Source of the DNA: Pogostemon cablin
Lineage: Eukaryota > Streptophyta > Magnoliopsida > Lamiales > Lamiaceae
Direction of reading: 5' to 3'
DNA length: 64,000 nucleotides
Assembly: GCA_023678885.1 (NCBI GenBank)
Contig: CM042996.1
Coordinates: forward strand, 8,490,602-8,554,601
Shown piece after piece: positions 32,226-44,400 of this stretch. Position 1 is the stretch's first letter. Each line of letters opens with the position of its first letter. The notes beneath the pieces are model-generated. The model worked only from the letters and a program-made list of their open reading frames with translations, was not told the DNA's origin and did no database searches. A program made the position numbers and the translations under genes.

Positions 32226-33816
32226 ATGGATTACTCTGCATCCGTCACCCATCCTTCCATTCTTGATGGAACAAATTATGCCTTATGAAAAACCCGGATG
32301 AGGTCATACATCAAAGCATGTGACGATTAAGCTTGGAAGATCATTATATCTGGATGGACGCCTCCCACTGAAGAAGATAAAGATGGAGATCAGATTCTCA
32401 AAGAAGAACTCAATTGGACTGTCGAGGAGAGCAATATATCTACACGCAATTGCAAAGCTCTCAATGCAATCAGCTCTTTGGTTGATCCAGTGATGTTCAA
32501 CTTGATTCAAAACTGCATATCTGCTAATGATGCATGTGAAAGACTACAAGAACACTGTGAAGGTTCTGGTAGTGTCAAAAGCGCAAAGGCAAGACTACTG
32601 AGCACGAAGTTTGAAAGCTTGAGGATGAGAGAAGATGAGACCATCAACTCTTATAATGAAAGGCTGTATGAAGTCGTGAACGAGCTGCAATTACTTGATG
32701 ACCCAATTTCCTTTTCCAAGTTTGTAAAAAAAACTCTTCGTACACTTCATAGGAGATTTAATAGTAAAGTTTATGCTATAGAAGAAGGTAGAAATATCGA
32801 TACTATGAGTCATAATGAGCATATGAGCATTTTGAAAACCTATGAAATGGATATGTCTCAACAAGATTCTGCGTGTGATAGAAAAGGTGTTGTTGTTTAT
32901 AAAGGTGATGCTCCTTCATGTTCTGGAAGGACATCAACCATTACTGAAATTTTACAAGTTTATGAATATGTTGATGACATTTTAGATGACACTGATAATA
33001 TTGCTTTACTTGCTAAGAAATTTGAAGCCTATTTGAGAAATCAGATAAACAAGTTTAAAACAAATACTCGGCCTAGGATAGAACATTCTCCTCATGCTCC
33101 TCAAACTCGTACTCCTCAATCTCTTACTCGTAGACCCACTCAAAGAAAACTTAAGTATGATCCTAAATTCAGAAAGACCCTCATAGTGAATGTACTGGTT
33201 TTGGTCATTATACAAATTAATATGCTAACACTCTTTTGAAGAGAATGATGAACTTAAATGTTTCCTTGAGTGCTGATGAATCTGAAGGTGATCAAGAGAC
33301 AAAGGATGAAGTGCTGGAATTTTTGTCAGGATGTGTAAGTGAAGGACTTTCTTGTAGTGACACTGATGTTTAATTGGATATGACAACATCTACTTCGACA
33401 TCAAGCAAGGTTCAGTCGATTTCTGATTTGCTGTGAAATGTACTAATGCTTTTCATACTAGAGCAAGTACATCTGAAGAGCAATTGGAAAGCAAAATTGT
33501 TGAACTTTTGAAAGAACTTCAAAAGGTCAACTAAGAGAATGATGGTTTGATTGAAACTATCACAAGACTTGAGGTAAATCTTACTAGAAAGGATGCTGAA
33601 ATTTCAAAACTCCAAGAACAATTGACTGCTTCAACACTAAGTGTCAAAAAATACTCTAAGAGTACATTTGTCATGAATGAAGCTTTGTGTGTTGGTAAAT
33701 CTGATATGAGTGGTCTTGGATTTTCTGGAAATTCTAACCCTTTTAGTTTTGAAAAACCCTTAAATTTTGTGAAACCTGGATCAAAAAGATTTTCTAAAAA
33801 GTTTCCAAAACATTGA
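32226..33816 (+). pseudogene. Copia B2 gag
   Basis: Starts MDYSASVTHPSILDG. A TAA near 32328 (before AWKIIISGW) is shared with copy B1. The frame 32478-33239 carries the gag core (LIQNCISANDACERLQEHCEG, LSTKFESLRMREDETINSYNER). A 4-bp deletion near 33184, relative to B1, breaks the frame exactly at the zinc knuckle. The frame 33547-33816 holds a heptad-like coiled coil (TRLEVNLTRKDAEISKLQEQ), typical of Sirevirus gag. A second zinc-finger text, YHYCSVPGHIRPFCFKL, follows at about 33840-33885. Gag would build the particle and bind RNA; this copy cannot. Confidence 0.8.
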
Positions 33817-33894
33817 GGCAAGAGAACTTTTATCTATCATTATTGTTCAGTTCCTGGTCACATTCGCCCATTTTGTTTTAAACTGAAAGATGAC

Positions 33895-34290
33895 TTGTTC
33901 TCTGGAAATGTGTTGCCTGAAATGTTGCCACACAAGTATTCACACACATCAAAAACTGCTTGGGTCAGAAAACCAAAAGTGCTAGCTAATGTGGCTTGTA
34001 CTTCTTTACAAGCATGCGTACCTGGTTTATGGTATTTTGATTGTGGTTGTTCTAGACATATGACTAGAAATGTTGAATATTTGAAAGGTTATGAAGCTTT
34101 TGATGGTGGTAAGGTTATTATGGTGGTGGCTCTAAGGGTAACATTTTTGGTAAAGGAACTTTAAATGTCAAAGGTTTCCCGAATTTGAAGAATGTGCTAC
34201 ATGTTGAAGGCTTGCGTGCTAATTTGATAAGCGTAAGTCAATTATGTGATGATAATCTGCATGTAAAATTTGACAAGAATTCATGTTTTG
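33895..34290 (+). pseudogene. Copia B2 protease region
   Basis: Text around WYFDCGCSRHMTRN (near 34030-34065) corresponds to the Copia protease signature WYFDSGCSRHMTG, so the active-site D-S-G has become D-C-G. The frame 33895-34164 covers it. A frameshift near 34130 then separates it from the family words GKGTLNVKG and NLKNVLHVEGLRANLISVSQL, which read on at about 34150-34245. Protease would cleave gag-pol. The changed active site and the frameshift make it inactive. Confidence 0.75.
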
Positions 34291-35142
34291 TGTTGTGAAA
34301 CTGATGAGTGTGTGACGGTTGGTAATCAATCTGTTGATAATTGTTATCTGATTGGTAACAACACTTACTGCAACATTTCACAACATGATGAAAGTGTACT
34401 TTGGCATCAAAAACTTGGCCATATAAATTACAAAAATTTACAAAAATTGGTTAAGTTGGAAGCTATTAAAGGATTACCTAAGCTCAGTTTCAAAGACTCT
34501 TCCATGTGTGGTTCATGCCAAAAAGATAAGCAGGTAAGGTCTTCATACAAAAGCACCACTATGTGCACATCTTTAAGATGTTTTGAATTGCTTCACATGG
34601 ATCTTATGGGTCCTGTGGAGACTGAAAGTCTTGGTGATAAGAAGTATTCTTTGGTTGTGGTAGATGATTTTTCTAGGTTTTCATGGGTTGAATTCATTAG
34701 AGAAAAATCTGATGTGTTTGAAGTGTTTAAAGTTCTTTACAAAAGGTTCAAAAATGATTTCAATGTTAAGATTTGTAGGATTAGGACTGATCATGGTAGA
34801 GAATTTGAAAATAACATGTATTCTGAATTCTGTGAAAAGAAAGGTATAGTGCAAGAGTTTTCATCTCCTAAAACCCCACAGCAAAATGGCATAGCTAAAA
34901 GAAAAAATAGAACTCTACAAGAAATGGCTAGAGTCATGCTTACTTCAATGAATGTGTCTAAAAGATTTTGGGCTGAAGCATTGAACACTACATGTCATGT
35001 GTCTAATAGAATTTTGTATAGACCAGGTAGTTCTATTACATCTTATGAGTTGTTGTATAGGAGAAAACCCAACCTGAAATATTTTCATGTGTTTGGTTGT
35101 ATGTGCTATATTCTCAATGATAGAGAGTCTTTCAAAGTTTGA
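34270..35142 (+). pseudogene. Copia B2 integrase
   Basis: A long open frame holding the pre-integrase zinc domain and most of the core. The zinc ligands read LWHQKLGHINYKN and MCGSCQKDK. Core: first Asp in LLHMDLMGP, second Asp in IRTDHGREFEN. At the third site relatives read NGVVERKNRT, but this copy reads NGIAKRKNRT: the catalytic Glu is Lys (AAA at 34897-34899). The frame ends at TGA 35140-35142 after YILNDRESFKV through a frameshift; the linker (LFLGYSKNSKAYKVFN) continues in another frame. The E-to-K change alone would stop DNA integration. Confidence 0.9.
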
Positions 35143-36204
35143 TTCTAAGAGTGATAAAGGTCTTTTTTTAGGTTATTCTAAGAATAGCAAAGCATACAAA
35201 GTTTTTAATCTTAGAACCAGATCTGTTTAAGAATCTGTAAATGTGGTATTTGATGACACATCTAATATTGCAGGTAAAAAGATGGAAGATGACATCTCTG
35301 ATCTGATTGAAATTGCAGAACCAGTGAACATTGTTGAGCCAAAAGTGATCACATCACCTAAAATATCTGAGAATGAGTCAGAAAACGATGAGAATCAGAT
35401 CCAAAAAACTCCCAGGAATTCTCTTAACTACAGATATAAGAAGGATCACCCTTCCTCACAGATCATAGGAGAATCCTTAGTTGGTGTTCAAAGCAGAAGG
35501 AAAGGTAAATTCAAAGATGTGGTAAGATCAGTTTGCATGTCCAACATATGCAATCAGGTATGTACTGAATGTTATTTTTCTTCTGTAGAACCCAAAATAT
35601 TTCTGAAGCTTTAAAAGATGAATGTTGGATTCAGGCTATGCATGAAGAACTTTAACAATTCACTAGGAATGATGTTTGGAGTCTAGTCCCTAGGCCTACA
35701 AACACTAATGTCATTGGAATTAAGTGGATTTTCAAGAACAAAACTGATGAATCTGGTAATGTAGTAAGAAACAAAGCCAGACTTGTTGCACAAGGATACA
35801 CACAGGTTGAAGGGATAGATTTTGATGAAACATTTGCACCTGTAGCTAGAATAGAGTCTATTAGGCTTCTTTTGGCTATTGCATGCTTGGTTGGTATCAA
35901 ACTATTTCAAATGGATGTTAAAGCTGCTTTTTTAAATGGTATTTTAAATGAAGAAGCTTTTGTTGAACAACCAAACGGTTTTGTTGATCCTTTCTATCCT
36001 GATCATGTGTATAAATTGAAAAAGGCTTTGTATGGGCTAAAGCAAGCTCCTAGAGCATGGTATGGTAGACTAACTGACTTCTTACTTCAATTTGGATTAA
36101 TTAGAGGTGAGGCTGATAGAACTCTTTTCATTAAGCATGAATCAAATGGTTTCTTGATTGCTCAAATTTGTATTGATGACATTGTATTTGGAGCAATATC
36201 TTAA
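35143..36204 (+). pseudogene. Copia B2 linker and reverse transcriptase, first part
   Basis: The linker (frame 35243-35614) leads to an RT start read at about 35600-35870: [20 protein letters not shown], then [20 protein letters not shown] and [15 protein letters not shown], broken by a stop near 35653. The frame 35872-36204 continues with [30 protein letters not shown] and the catalytic box ICIDDIVFG, in the place of the usual YVDDIIFG. A TAA at 36202-36204 ends it just after the box. Copia RT copies the element RNA into DNA; this one is truncated. Confidence 0.85.
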
Positions 36205-36207
36205 GTT

Positions 36208-37110
36208 ATGATGGACAGCTTTGTAAAAGCCATGACTACCACTTTTGAAATGAGTCTTGTTGGTGACCTAAATTACTTTTTAGGGCTCCAAATTAAGCAA
36301 AGTGATAGTGGTATTTTCATCTTACAGAGTAAGTATGCTAAAAACTTGGTGAAAAGATTTGGTCTTGAAAATGTTAAGCCTATGAAAACACCTATGGGAA
36401 CATCACAGAAACTGTGCAGAGATGATGCTAGCCCTGATGTTGACCACACTCTGTATAGATCTATGATTGGTAGCCTTCTGTACTTAACTGCTAGTAGACC
36501 TGACATTATGTATAGTGTCTGTATTTGTGCTAGGTACCAAACAAATCCCAAGAAATCTCATATGAAAGCTGTGAAGAGGATTATCAGATATGTAGCTGAA
36601 ACTGCTGACATGGGATTATGGTTTTCAAAGGACACTAATAGCTCTCTGGTTGGATACAGTGATGCTGATTGGGCTGGTGATTGTGATGACAGGAAGAGCA
36701 CAAGTGGTGGATGTTATTACATGGGTAACAATCTTGTTTCTTGGCATTCTAAAAAGCAAAATTGCATATCCCAATCCACTGTTGAATCTGAGTATATTGC
36801 TACTGGAAGTTGTTGCACATAGTTTCTTTGGCTAAAAAAGATGCTAGATGATTATGTGCTTGAGACTGACACTTTAATGATTTACTGTGATAACAAGAGT
36901 GCTATAAACATTTAAAAAAATCCAGTTCAAGACTTACTCACTAAAAACATTAGCATTAGACACCATTTTCTAAGAGATTTAGTTGAGAAGGGAGTAGTCA
37001 AATTGGAGTATATTTCCACTGAGAAACAACTTGCTGACATATTCACAAAAGCACTTGATTTCGAGAGGTTTTCTTCACTTAGGAAATCTCTTGGACTCCG
37101 CATTCCATAA
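36208..37110 (+). pseudogene. Copia B2 RT thumb and RNase H
   Basis: Continues in one frame after the stop: GDLNYFLGLQIKQ, then KYAKNLVKRFG and SLLYLTASRPDIMYSV. RNase H follows with GYSDADWAGDCDDRKSTSGG (first Asp), QSTVESEYIATGSCC (Glu) and, after a TAG at 36820-36822, MIYCDNKSAINI (third Asp). It then has another TAA near 36913 and ends ADIFTKALDFERF to a natural stop at 37108-37110. The domain is well recognisable, with two or three internal stops. Confidence 0.85.
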
Positions 37111-37914
37111 AGTCATGCATGATGTTGCTTAGAGTGTTTCGACACTCGAGGCAACACTACTGTAAGTTTTGTCTTTTAATGTCGAAATTAAGTGATTTGG
37201 TGACCTGTTTTGTTACTGCTAACTGTATTCTGGTTGAATCTTGAGGTATTACTGGACATACACTAAAAGCACAGTTCTTAAAAATCAAAGGTCCAAACAT
37301 GCTGAGTAACTAGGCATATGGGGCTGACAACCACGATGTGTTCTTTTCAAAAGGTTGTTTTGGTTTCAAAAAGGGAATAAAGAACACTCACAAACTGCTA
37401 ATGAGTAACCAGAAACACGGGGCTGAGAACCACGATGTGATCTTTTCAAAAGGTAGTATGAAATCTTGAGATTAAGTGCATAAGAAATCCATAAAAGGAT
37501 AAAAGTGTATGTGTGCCTAAATTATTCATCCTTGATTGATTTTTCCAGAATGTCTTTAGCCTTAACAAAATTGTTATTAAATTATTTATTTTCAATACAT
37601 TAAGTGATAAAACTTATAGTATTTATTTCCTTTTAATTTCCTGCATATTTGTTTCTCCATTATTTGATCATGGCCGATTTTTTAGGAAATATGCGTTAGT
37701 GGCCATAAGTTCTCATTATCTGCTGCACCATCCTTTCACACATTGTTTGCAGTTTTTAATTAGTGGAAATAACCTCTATCCCACTATTGTTCACTCTTCC
37801 TATATATCTTGGAAAATAATGTTTGAAGTGACATGTTTGTGTGCTTGAGTGTGATCCTCCGTTTCATCTTCTCACTCACGGTTATCAATAAAGTCCTTCT
37901 CTCTCACATATCAA
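37111..37914 (+). other. Spacer between pol and the envelope-like region of Copia B2
   Basis: About 800 bp without a coding signal. Two similar segments, GGGGCTGACAACCACGATGT and GGGGCTGAGAACCACGATGT (near 37320 and 37419), recur about 100 bp apart, each followed by a TTTTCAAAAGG word, so there is a short direct repeat. A TATA-like word (TATATATCTT, near 37801) lies about 115 bp before the next ORF and could in principle give a separate transcript; that is speculative. Confidence 0.5.
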
Positions 37915-40120
37915 ATGGCACCTCCAAAAGCAACACGTTCCACTTCCAAATCCAAACCTTCTTCCTCACAAAATCCACTCCAAACCCTAGCTGATATGGC
38001 CGATAATGTCGTATCGGATGTTGCACCAGATGTCAATCTGAATACTGCTACACAACTAACTGCTCCTATTTTTGGAATCCCTCTTCCACAGACTATCGTC
38101 CTTCCTGCTGGCACACCCAATTCAGTTCTTTAATCTCTTCGAACTCAGTTCGCTGGGTCGAGTGTTACTGTTTCAAGAATTGAAAATCCCATCCTTGAAC
38201 CATCCATTCCCTCTGAAGTTCACTCTGAAATTCCCACCGATACTCTTAATCCATCCGCTATTGTCCCTTTTGTGACTCTAGAAGAAAGCCAACCCTCAGA
38301 GAATGTAGAGACTCAAAATCCTGTTCAAGTCCCTACATCACCTACTCGTGCTGAACAGAATCCACAAGTGTCTTCTCCCTCGTCATCACCACCGGTTCCA
38401 CTCAGATCAAAGGTTGCTAAACCAACTGCTCCAAAATAAAGCGCCTCCACAGCGTTGGTTGGTCAGACTCCGCAAGAAAGGTACTACACAGAATGCAACC
38501 ACCTCTGAAAAAGGGAAGTCTCCTATCTCTATCTCTGATTCTGATGAAGCTGCTCCTATGGATGTAGATGCTACAGGTGAGAATCCTACTATAGCTAATT
38601 TTTACAAAGCTTTGAAGGAGAGACGGAGAGAAAATAAAGTTGTGTCTGATGTTACCGCTCCTGAGGCAACACCAGATGAATTTGATGAGGAAAACATTGA
38701 TCTGAATCATTTGATTGATGATATTTCCATAGATGTTGCCGCCTCAGTCCCAACACCTACTATTGCTGATGCAGAACCCACCATCTGATCCTGAACATGA
38801 TTTATCTTCATCTTCTGATGATGAAGAGGATACACCTGAGGATGCTGACAAAGGTGCAGAATCTGATGAATCTGATAAGGATACTGATGTTCAAAATGTT
38901 GAGAGTTCTGATGGTGAAGATGAAGCTAAAGATGATAATAGTGATGAGTCCCTTGATGATGCTGATGATATATCTGATGACTCTGACTATGATGTTGAAA
39001 ACTTTGGAATTGGGAACTTCTACTTCACTAATGGCAAAGTCAGATACAAGAAGTTTGCAAAAAATGACATAATTCATGAAAGAAAGATGAAGGATGCTGA
39101 CCTCATTCCACACAACCTCATTACCTTCTTCAGAGAAAGAGGCTTGCTGAAATCACTCAGGTACTCTACCTCATTCTACACCAATTGGGTATGTGAGTTT
39201 TATGCCCACATCTGTTCTAGTATGATTAAGAGTACAAGTCCCAAATTTGGAAGAATTTTCTTTAGGGGAGAGATTTATGATTTTTCTCCTGCAAAGATAA
39301 ATGAGTGTTTAGGGACTGTTAATGCTGATAGTAATGATGAAATTGATGATATGGATGAGATTGTATCTGTGATTACTGGAGGTTTAATTTTTAGTTGGCC
39401 TAAGAAGTTGTTCAGTCCAAGTCTGCCTAGTTTACATGCAATCTTGCACAAGCTCTGTGTTTACAATTGGCTGCCTTCCTCCAATACCACTAGAGTTACC
39501 ACTGAGCATGCTGTGTTGATCTATAAGATAGGAAAGAACCTACCATTTAACCTTGGTTGAGTGATTTACAAGAATCTGATCAGTTATGGTGGAAATATCT
39601 CCAAGGTAAGCAAGTTACCTTATCCTGCTTTGATTCATTGTCTGTTAAGTAGTCAAGGTGCTAAGAAAGGAAAAGGTGATCTTCTTTCCTCAAGTGCTCT
39701 AGTTCTTGGTATTGCTAAACCACTTCTTGAAGGTAATCGTGTAGTTGATCTACCTTATGTGAACCCTGCTCCGCCCCTGCCCCTGCTACTGCTGATGCTC
39801 AGAATGTTGCTCCTGATACTGACAACACTTTGGTTCGCACTGACATTTCTGCACAAGCTGGAGAAGTTATCTCTATTACTCTAAATCGCAAATACATTGA
39901 GCAACAAGCTGCTGCCCTGGCACGCCATGTCTCAAACCTCAGACTCCAAGCCAATGCTATGAACAGACAAGCAGACATTCTAGAACAAAGAGCTCAGTTC
40001 TGGAGTAATCTGCTATCCACACCCACAAGGGGAGATATACCTACTGCTGTTACTGAACCTACTGCAGTGGAAAGCTCTGGCTCTGGAGGAATTGTGATTG
40101 AGGACATCACGATGAACTAG
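37915..40120 (+). pseudogene. Copia B2 envelope-like third ORF (Sirevirus type)
   Basis: Starts MAPPKATRSTSKSKPSSSQN. The first third is rich in Ser, Pro and Thr. A very acidic middle follows (SSSSDDEEDTPEDADKGAES, about 38795-38990). A conserved globular part then reads RGLLKSLRYSTSFYTNW, GRIFFRGEIYDFSPAKINEC and NWLPSSNTTRVTTEHAVLIY. This matches the region called envelope-like in plant Sireviruses and known as the putative plant transposon protein domain. A helical tail follows (NAMNRQADILEQRAQFW). I see no clear signal peptide or hydrophobic membrane anchor, so membrane function is doubtful. The frame changes near 38436, 38777 and 39780, and stops lie at 38131-38133 and 39558-39560. Not translatable as one protein. 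Confidence 0.75.
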
Positions 40121-40552
40121 AAGAAGGAAATATTGCTGGAAATGTTCCTGATGCAGGTGATGGTGCTGGTTGTGTTACTGGTGATGATGTTACTTAGGTT
40201 CACATGGTGAGGGGGAGATCAGCAAAAAGATCAAAGTGTTGATGCTTGTTTCTGCTGTTGACTGAAAGTTGTTGCTGCCTCACTAACTTTTCTAACTATT
40301 TAATGTTGGGATGTTAAACTGATATTTATTTTCTGAAGGTGACTGGATATTTTATTTTTTTGTGTTTAAACTCTGATCTAAGCTCTGGAATTATGTTACT
40401 TAAAGTGGTTACCTTTAATCACTTTGGTAATTATGCTTTAGAATGCTTAGTTATTTTTGTACAACTGTCAAACTAACATCTGATGTATTACTTTGGAAAT
40501 CTTGTTCTGCATTATTTTCTTACATCAGGTTATGTGGTTGCGGATAGACGTG
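40121..40552 (+). other. 3' untranslated part of Copia B2
   Basis: About 430 bp between the end of the envelope-like region and the polypurine tract. No coding signal. Confidence 0.6.
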
Positions 40553-40564
40553 ATTGGGGGAGAT
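40553..40564 (+). promoter_or_regulatory. Polypurine tract of Copia B2
   Basis: TTGGGGGAGAT immediately before the TGTTGATGTG start of the 3' LTR, in the position of the plus-strand primer. Confidence 0.8.
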
Positions 40565-41447
40565 TGTTGATGTGATGTGTTGAGACCGGTGTCATCACAT
40601 CTGGCATCACACATGTCCTCCACCAGTTGTTTTATTAACAACTAACATTGTTTTATTGTTTCGACTGGTGTTGAGCTTATTTTTGCTTTCAGGGTTGTTG
40701 CGGTTGAAGTGCTGAACATGTTGAATGCAAAGACCAAATCAAACGTAGATCTTGAAGACCCTAGAGTAAAGTGGAAAGATCTGGAAGCTCTAGAAGGATC
40801 TAGAAGGCGAAAATAACTACCTCTCTTAGTGGGCGGTTATTTGATTCTGCAAGGGTGCAATCTACATCTTCTACGTGGACCACTCATCATTTGGAATCTG
40901 CAACAGTCTATAAATGGAAGCTGCTAGTTGCCAAGTCAAGTGATCGATCAGGCAATCCCACTATACAGTGTAAACGATCCTAGATAGATTTCTGTCATAG
41001 TATTTGTACTGGTGTCGTAATACTTGGTTCAACATCAGTTGTCTACTGTTATTCTCGTACGTTTTATGTGCGTTGTTCATAGAAAGTGGAAGCCCACATG
41101 TGAAGTAGGCTTAGATTCTAACAAGTCTAGGTTCTGCCATTTGGGAACGTGTTTGGATTTAAGATCCGATTTTGTATTCGAATGGTAGAAGAATTGTTTC
41201 CATACTTAAGAGTCTATTTTAGTAATCACATTTTCCAATAGTGATATTTATGCCATGAGGCCGCCACAAACTTGTGAAAGTTTGTGGAAAGATTTAGTAA
41301 TTCGTGTGTTAAGTCTTCCGCTGATTGACAACTTGTTCTACACTTAGTCAAGTTTCAATTCTGATACATACAGTGTTGTTCAAAGTGTCATCACACTTAG
41401 GACAACATCGTACCAAAAACACACTTTGCACCATTGGGCACCCGACA
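40565..41447 (+). repeat. Copia B2 3' LTR
   Basis: 883 bp. It differs from both 5' LTR copies more than they differ from each other, consistent with divergence since the original insertion followed by a later duplication of the 5' side. The right flank is GCTTC. Confidence 0.9.
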
Positions 41448-44400
41448 GCTTCTCATGTTATGAGTCGTTCATTATAATAGATATTGTTGCCAAGGATTTA
41501 GCAATGATCAATGTATGTAAGAGAAAGAATTCGTTCTTAGTGGGGGGTAATTAAATTTTATTTATTCTAAGTTAGTTTTTTCTCTTCTATAGAAATGCAC
41601 ATATATAACTTATGACTCCAAATGATTCCTACTTTAAAAAAAACCAAAAATTACTTTTGCTATATGCTTGGAAACTTAGCTTTTGAAGACAACAATACGC
41701 ATAGATTTTTCTTAATCATTGATATTGCTTTAGGCCCTTAGCTCTCTTATTGATGTTAGGTTTTGGTGATTTTTAAGTGTGTTTTTTTTTTTTGGCTTTG
41801 ACAAGGGAACCGCTACCTTATGCTTTAGCATCTTTTAGTAATCACTGTATTATTTCATGTTTGTTTATTTGAGTTCTATATGCGTTATAAATACTCTAGG
41901 ATTGGTATTTTTTGAAGTAAGTAATTAAGGCTTAGTATGCTCGAAAAAATCAATCAGGTTTCATTAGAGTATACATGCTTTGATTTGATCCTATTGTTTA
42001 ATGTGTTTAGCTCTATCCTCGCTACTCAAATATGGCCTTGCTAAAATCTGTGTTTTCCTGCATTAAATTATGTTGGATGCTTTTCATTCATTAATTGTGT
42101 TACATCTACTCTACTTGTTGCATACACGTTTGCATGCATATTCTTTGCTATAATTTTCTCATTAAATATTTGTGTTTATTTGGAGTTTGAATTTCGTAAC
42201 ATTTATGTTGGGTTTTGTTTAAAATCATTTTACATGCTGCATAGTTTATAATTTTTTTCACAACTTGATAAGTCTCCAGTTTATAGAACTCCTCCCAGTT
42301 AATGAACAATAATAACGAGGCAAAAAGATATTGCTCAATTATAGAATTTAGAGGTAATAACAAGAAAATGATATAGCAACAAGTGCCAAGAAGTATTAGA
42401 GAGAGCTGCTGAAAAGTTTGTGATAGACAGTCTTCATTATTCTATAACATGACTTATTTCTCCAGTGGATGCAGGAAAAGGCTGAAGCTCAATGTTATAG
42501 AAATTACACTACTTATTTTCTATTTGAAGTAAAAATTTAATATCTTTTGCTTTTCTTCTAAAGTAAAATTACACTATATTTTAAAATTTTATGCAGATGC
42601 GATATTTATTTATGAAATAGGACAAAGAGAAAATATGACTTCCCATGTCTCCTTGATTGGAGGCAAAGTAAGTCCATCATCAAACTTATTTGTGAATATT
42701 TTTTTTGTTCTTCTAAGTGTCGTATGATCATTTTAAAGTTTTTGTGAAGAGAGTTAATTGTTCATTAGTGTTTACTTTTTCTTGGCAATTTGATTTCCCT
42801 TTTCTTTCAATATAATACTTTTTAAATGAATCTACGGAAGTACAGTCATATTCCTATTTTTAACATGAGTCTCTATTTTTATTTTATAGTTTAATATCAA
42901 TCTTAGACTATTCTGAAGCAAAAGGTGATATGCTGAGGTTGATATAATTCATTATATAATTAGTGACAATAAGTTAATTTATATTTGCTCAAAAATGCAG
43001 TTTTGCAAATAGATTGGTGAATTTCTTTGAGTTGAATGCTTATATAGTGTCTTTGATGAATTCTTAAAATGACATACCTTTATGTATGCTCCCAATTCTA
43101 TATATGTTTCTTATACATCACTTTTGTTGTGCCTTGCATCATCTTAGTAGGGAAAGTTAACTTCTTATTAACAATCAAGTTTAAGTATAGAGATGCTATG
43201 TTTAAGAGATGCATCTCAAAATTTGAGCAAGGCTTAGATGTGTTTGTCTTTTGAACTTTGTAGTATTGTTAATAATGAACCATTTATACAAATAATTATG
43301 GATACTGAACCATTATTGATTGGATTGATGGCACTGGATAACTATCAACAAAATTTGACTTCACAACAAGAGGAATTTTGTAGGTTATGTAGTTGTTTCA
43401 TGTTGAAATTTTGTATGGAACTTTCTCTTTCGTATTAGCTTCCAAATTATGATGCGAGCTCTTGATATGTTGCAGGCTTTTTACTTCCAAAGTATCAATA
43501 TCAATTCTTTGGGTATATGGAATGTCTTTTTTATGATAATGGCAATAAACTCTTATAGTTTATTTTACTATGCTAATTATTTGAGTTTTAAAATGATCAA
43601 GGACAAAGATTTAAATTTTTGAAAAAAAAAAGTTATAAAGATGTTCTGTAATTTGTTAGATATAAAAAATAATCCTTGCTTATTTTGCAAAGATAATAAT
43701 ATTTATTAGCTCTTCTCTCTTTCTATTCTCTATGAATTTCCACATAACTTTTGTCTATCTTATTTTTGTGCAAAGGTGCAAAGAGTAAATCAAAACAGGT
43801 GAACAGTACGGAAATTACATTAGTAAGAGTTAGTTTCTAAAATCTTTTCATGAATTGTGGATGTTTTCAAAGTATACCTACACACACTCAAACACACATA
43901 TATGTGTGTATGTATCTCAATTTCTTGAAAACGAACTTTGACCTTAAATATTTTAATAACAAAATTATGACAAATTTGTTTCAAATTGACCTTATATATT
44001 CTACATGCACCAGGCTTGAAGGGAACCAATTTCTGGACCGATTCCTGCAGATATTGGGCAATTGTTCAATTTGAAAAAGTAACATATGTTTTAGGGTTTA
44101 TTCTAGGTCCCACTTACTAATATTTGCTTTCTACTTTATGAGAATTATATTAATCATTCATTCATCTATTTTCTCTTAAGTGCTTTTTTTAAAATGAGCT
44201 TTTGATATTGTTTTAGTTATCGTATGTTGTGCTTGATCTGTTAGAGTATATGATTAATGATTTCAACTCCAAATGTACTAATTAGTCTCTCATATGCAAA
44301 ATGCAGCAACAGTTCTGTATTACCCATTTTTGTCATTTTTTTAAAAAAATTGGATTTTTCTTTGATTAAGAGATTTTTTTACATATCTCTTAGCATCCAT

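Larger units (their letters stand above)
31277..41447 (+). mobile_element. Sirevirus-like Ty1/Copia retrotransposon B2 (full structure, defective coding)
   Basis: 10.17 kb with two 883-bp LTRs, a Met-type primer site, gag, protease, integrase, RT, RNase H, an additional envelope-like region after pol, and a polypurine tract. Integrase before RT makes it Copia. The gag with coiled-coil and zinc-finger parts and a third ORF after RNase H fit the Sirevirus (SIRE/Maximus) group. Both LTRs begin TGTTGATGTGA and end CCCGACA. The left flank (GTTTA) does not match the right flank (GCTTC), but the flank of duplicate B1 (GTTTC) differs by only one base. Each coding domain has at least one stop, frameshift or lost catalytic residue. 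Confidence 0.9.

Noticed and set aside
23260..33445. The duplication as an assembly artefact
   Set aside because: The copies differ by many substitutions, a 340-bp gap and private stops, so they are not a collapsed or repeated contig. The joins still deserve long-read confirmation.
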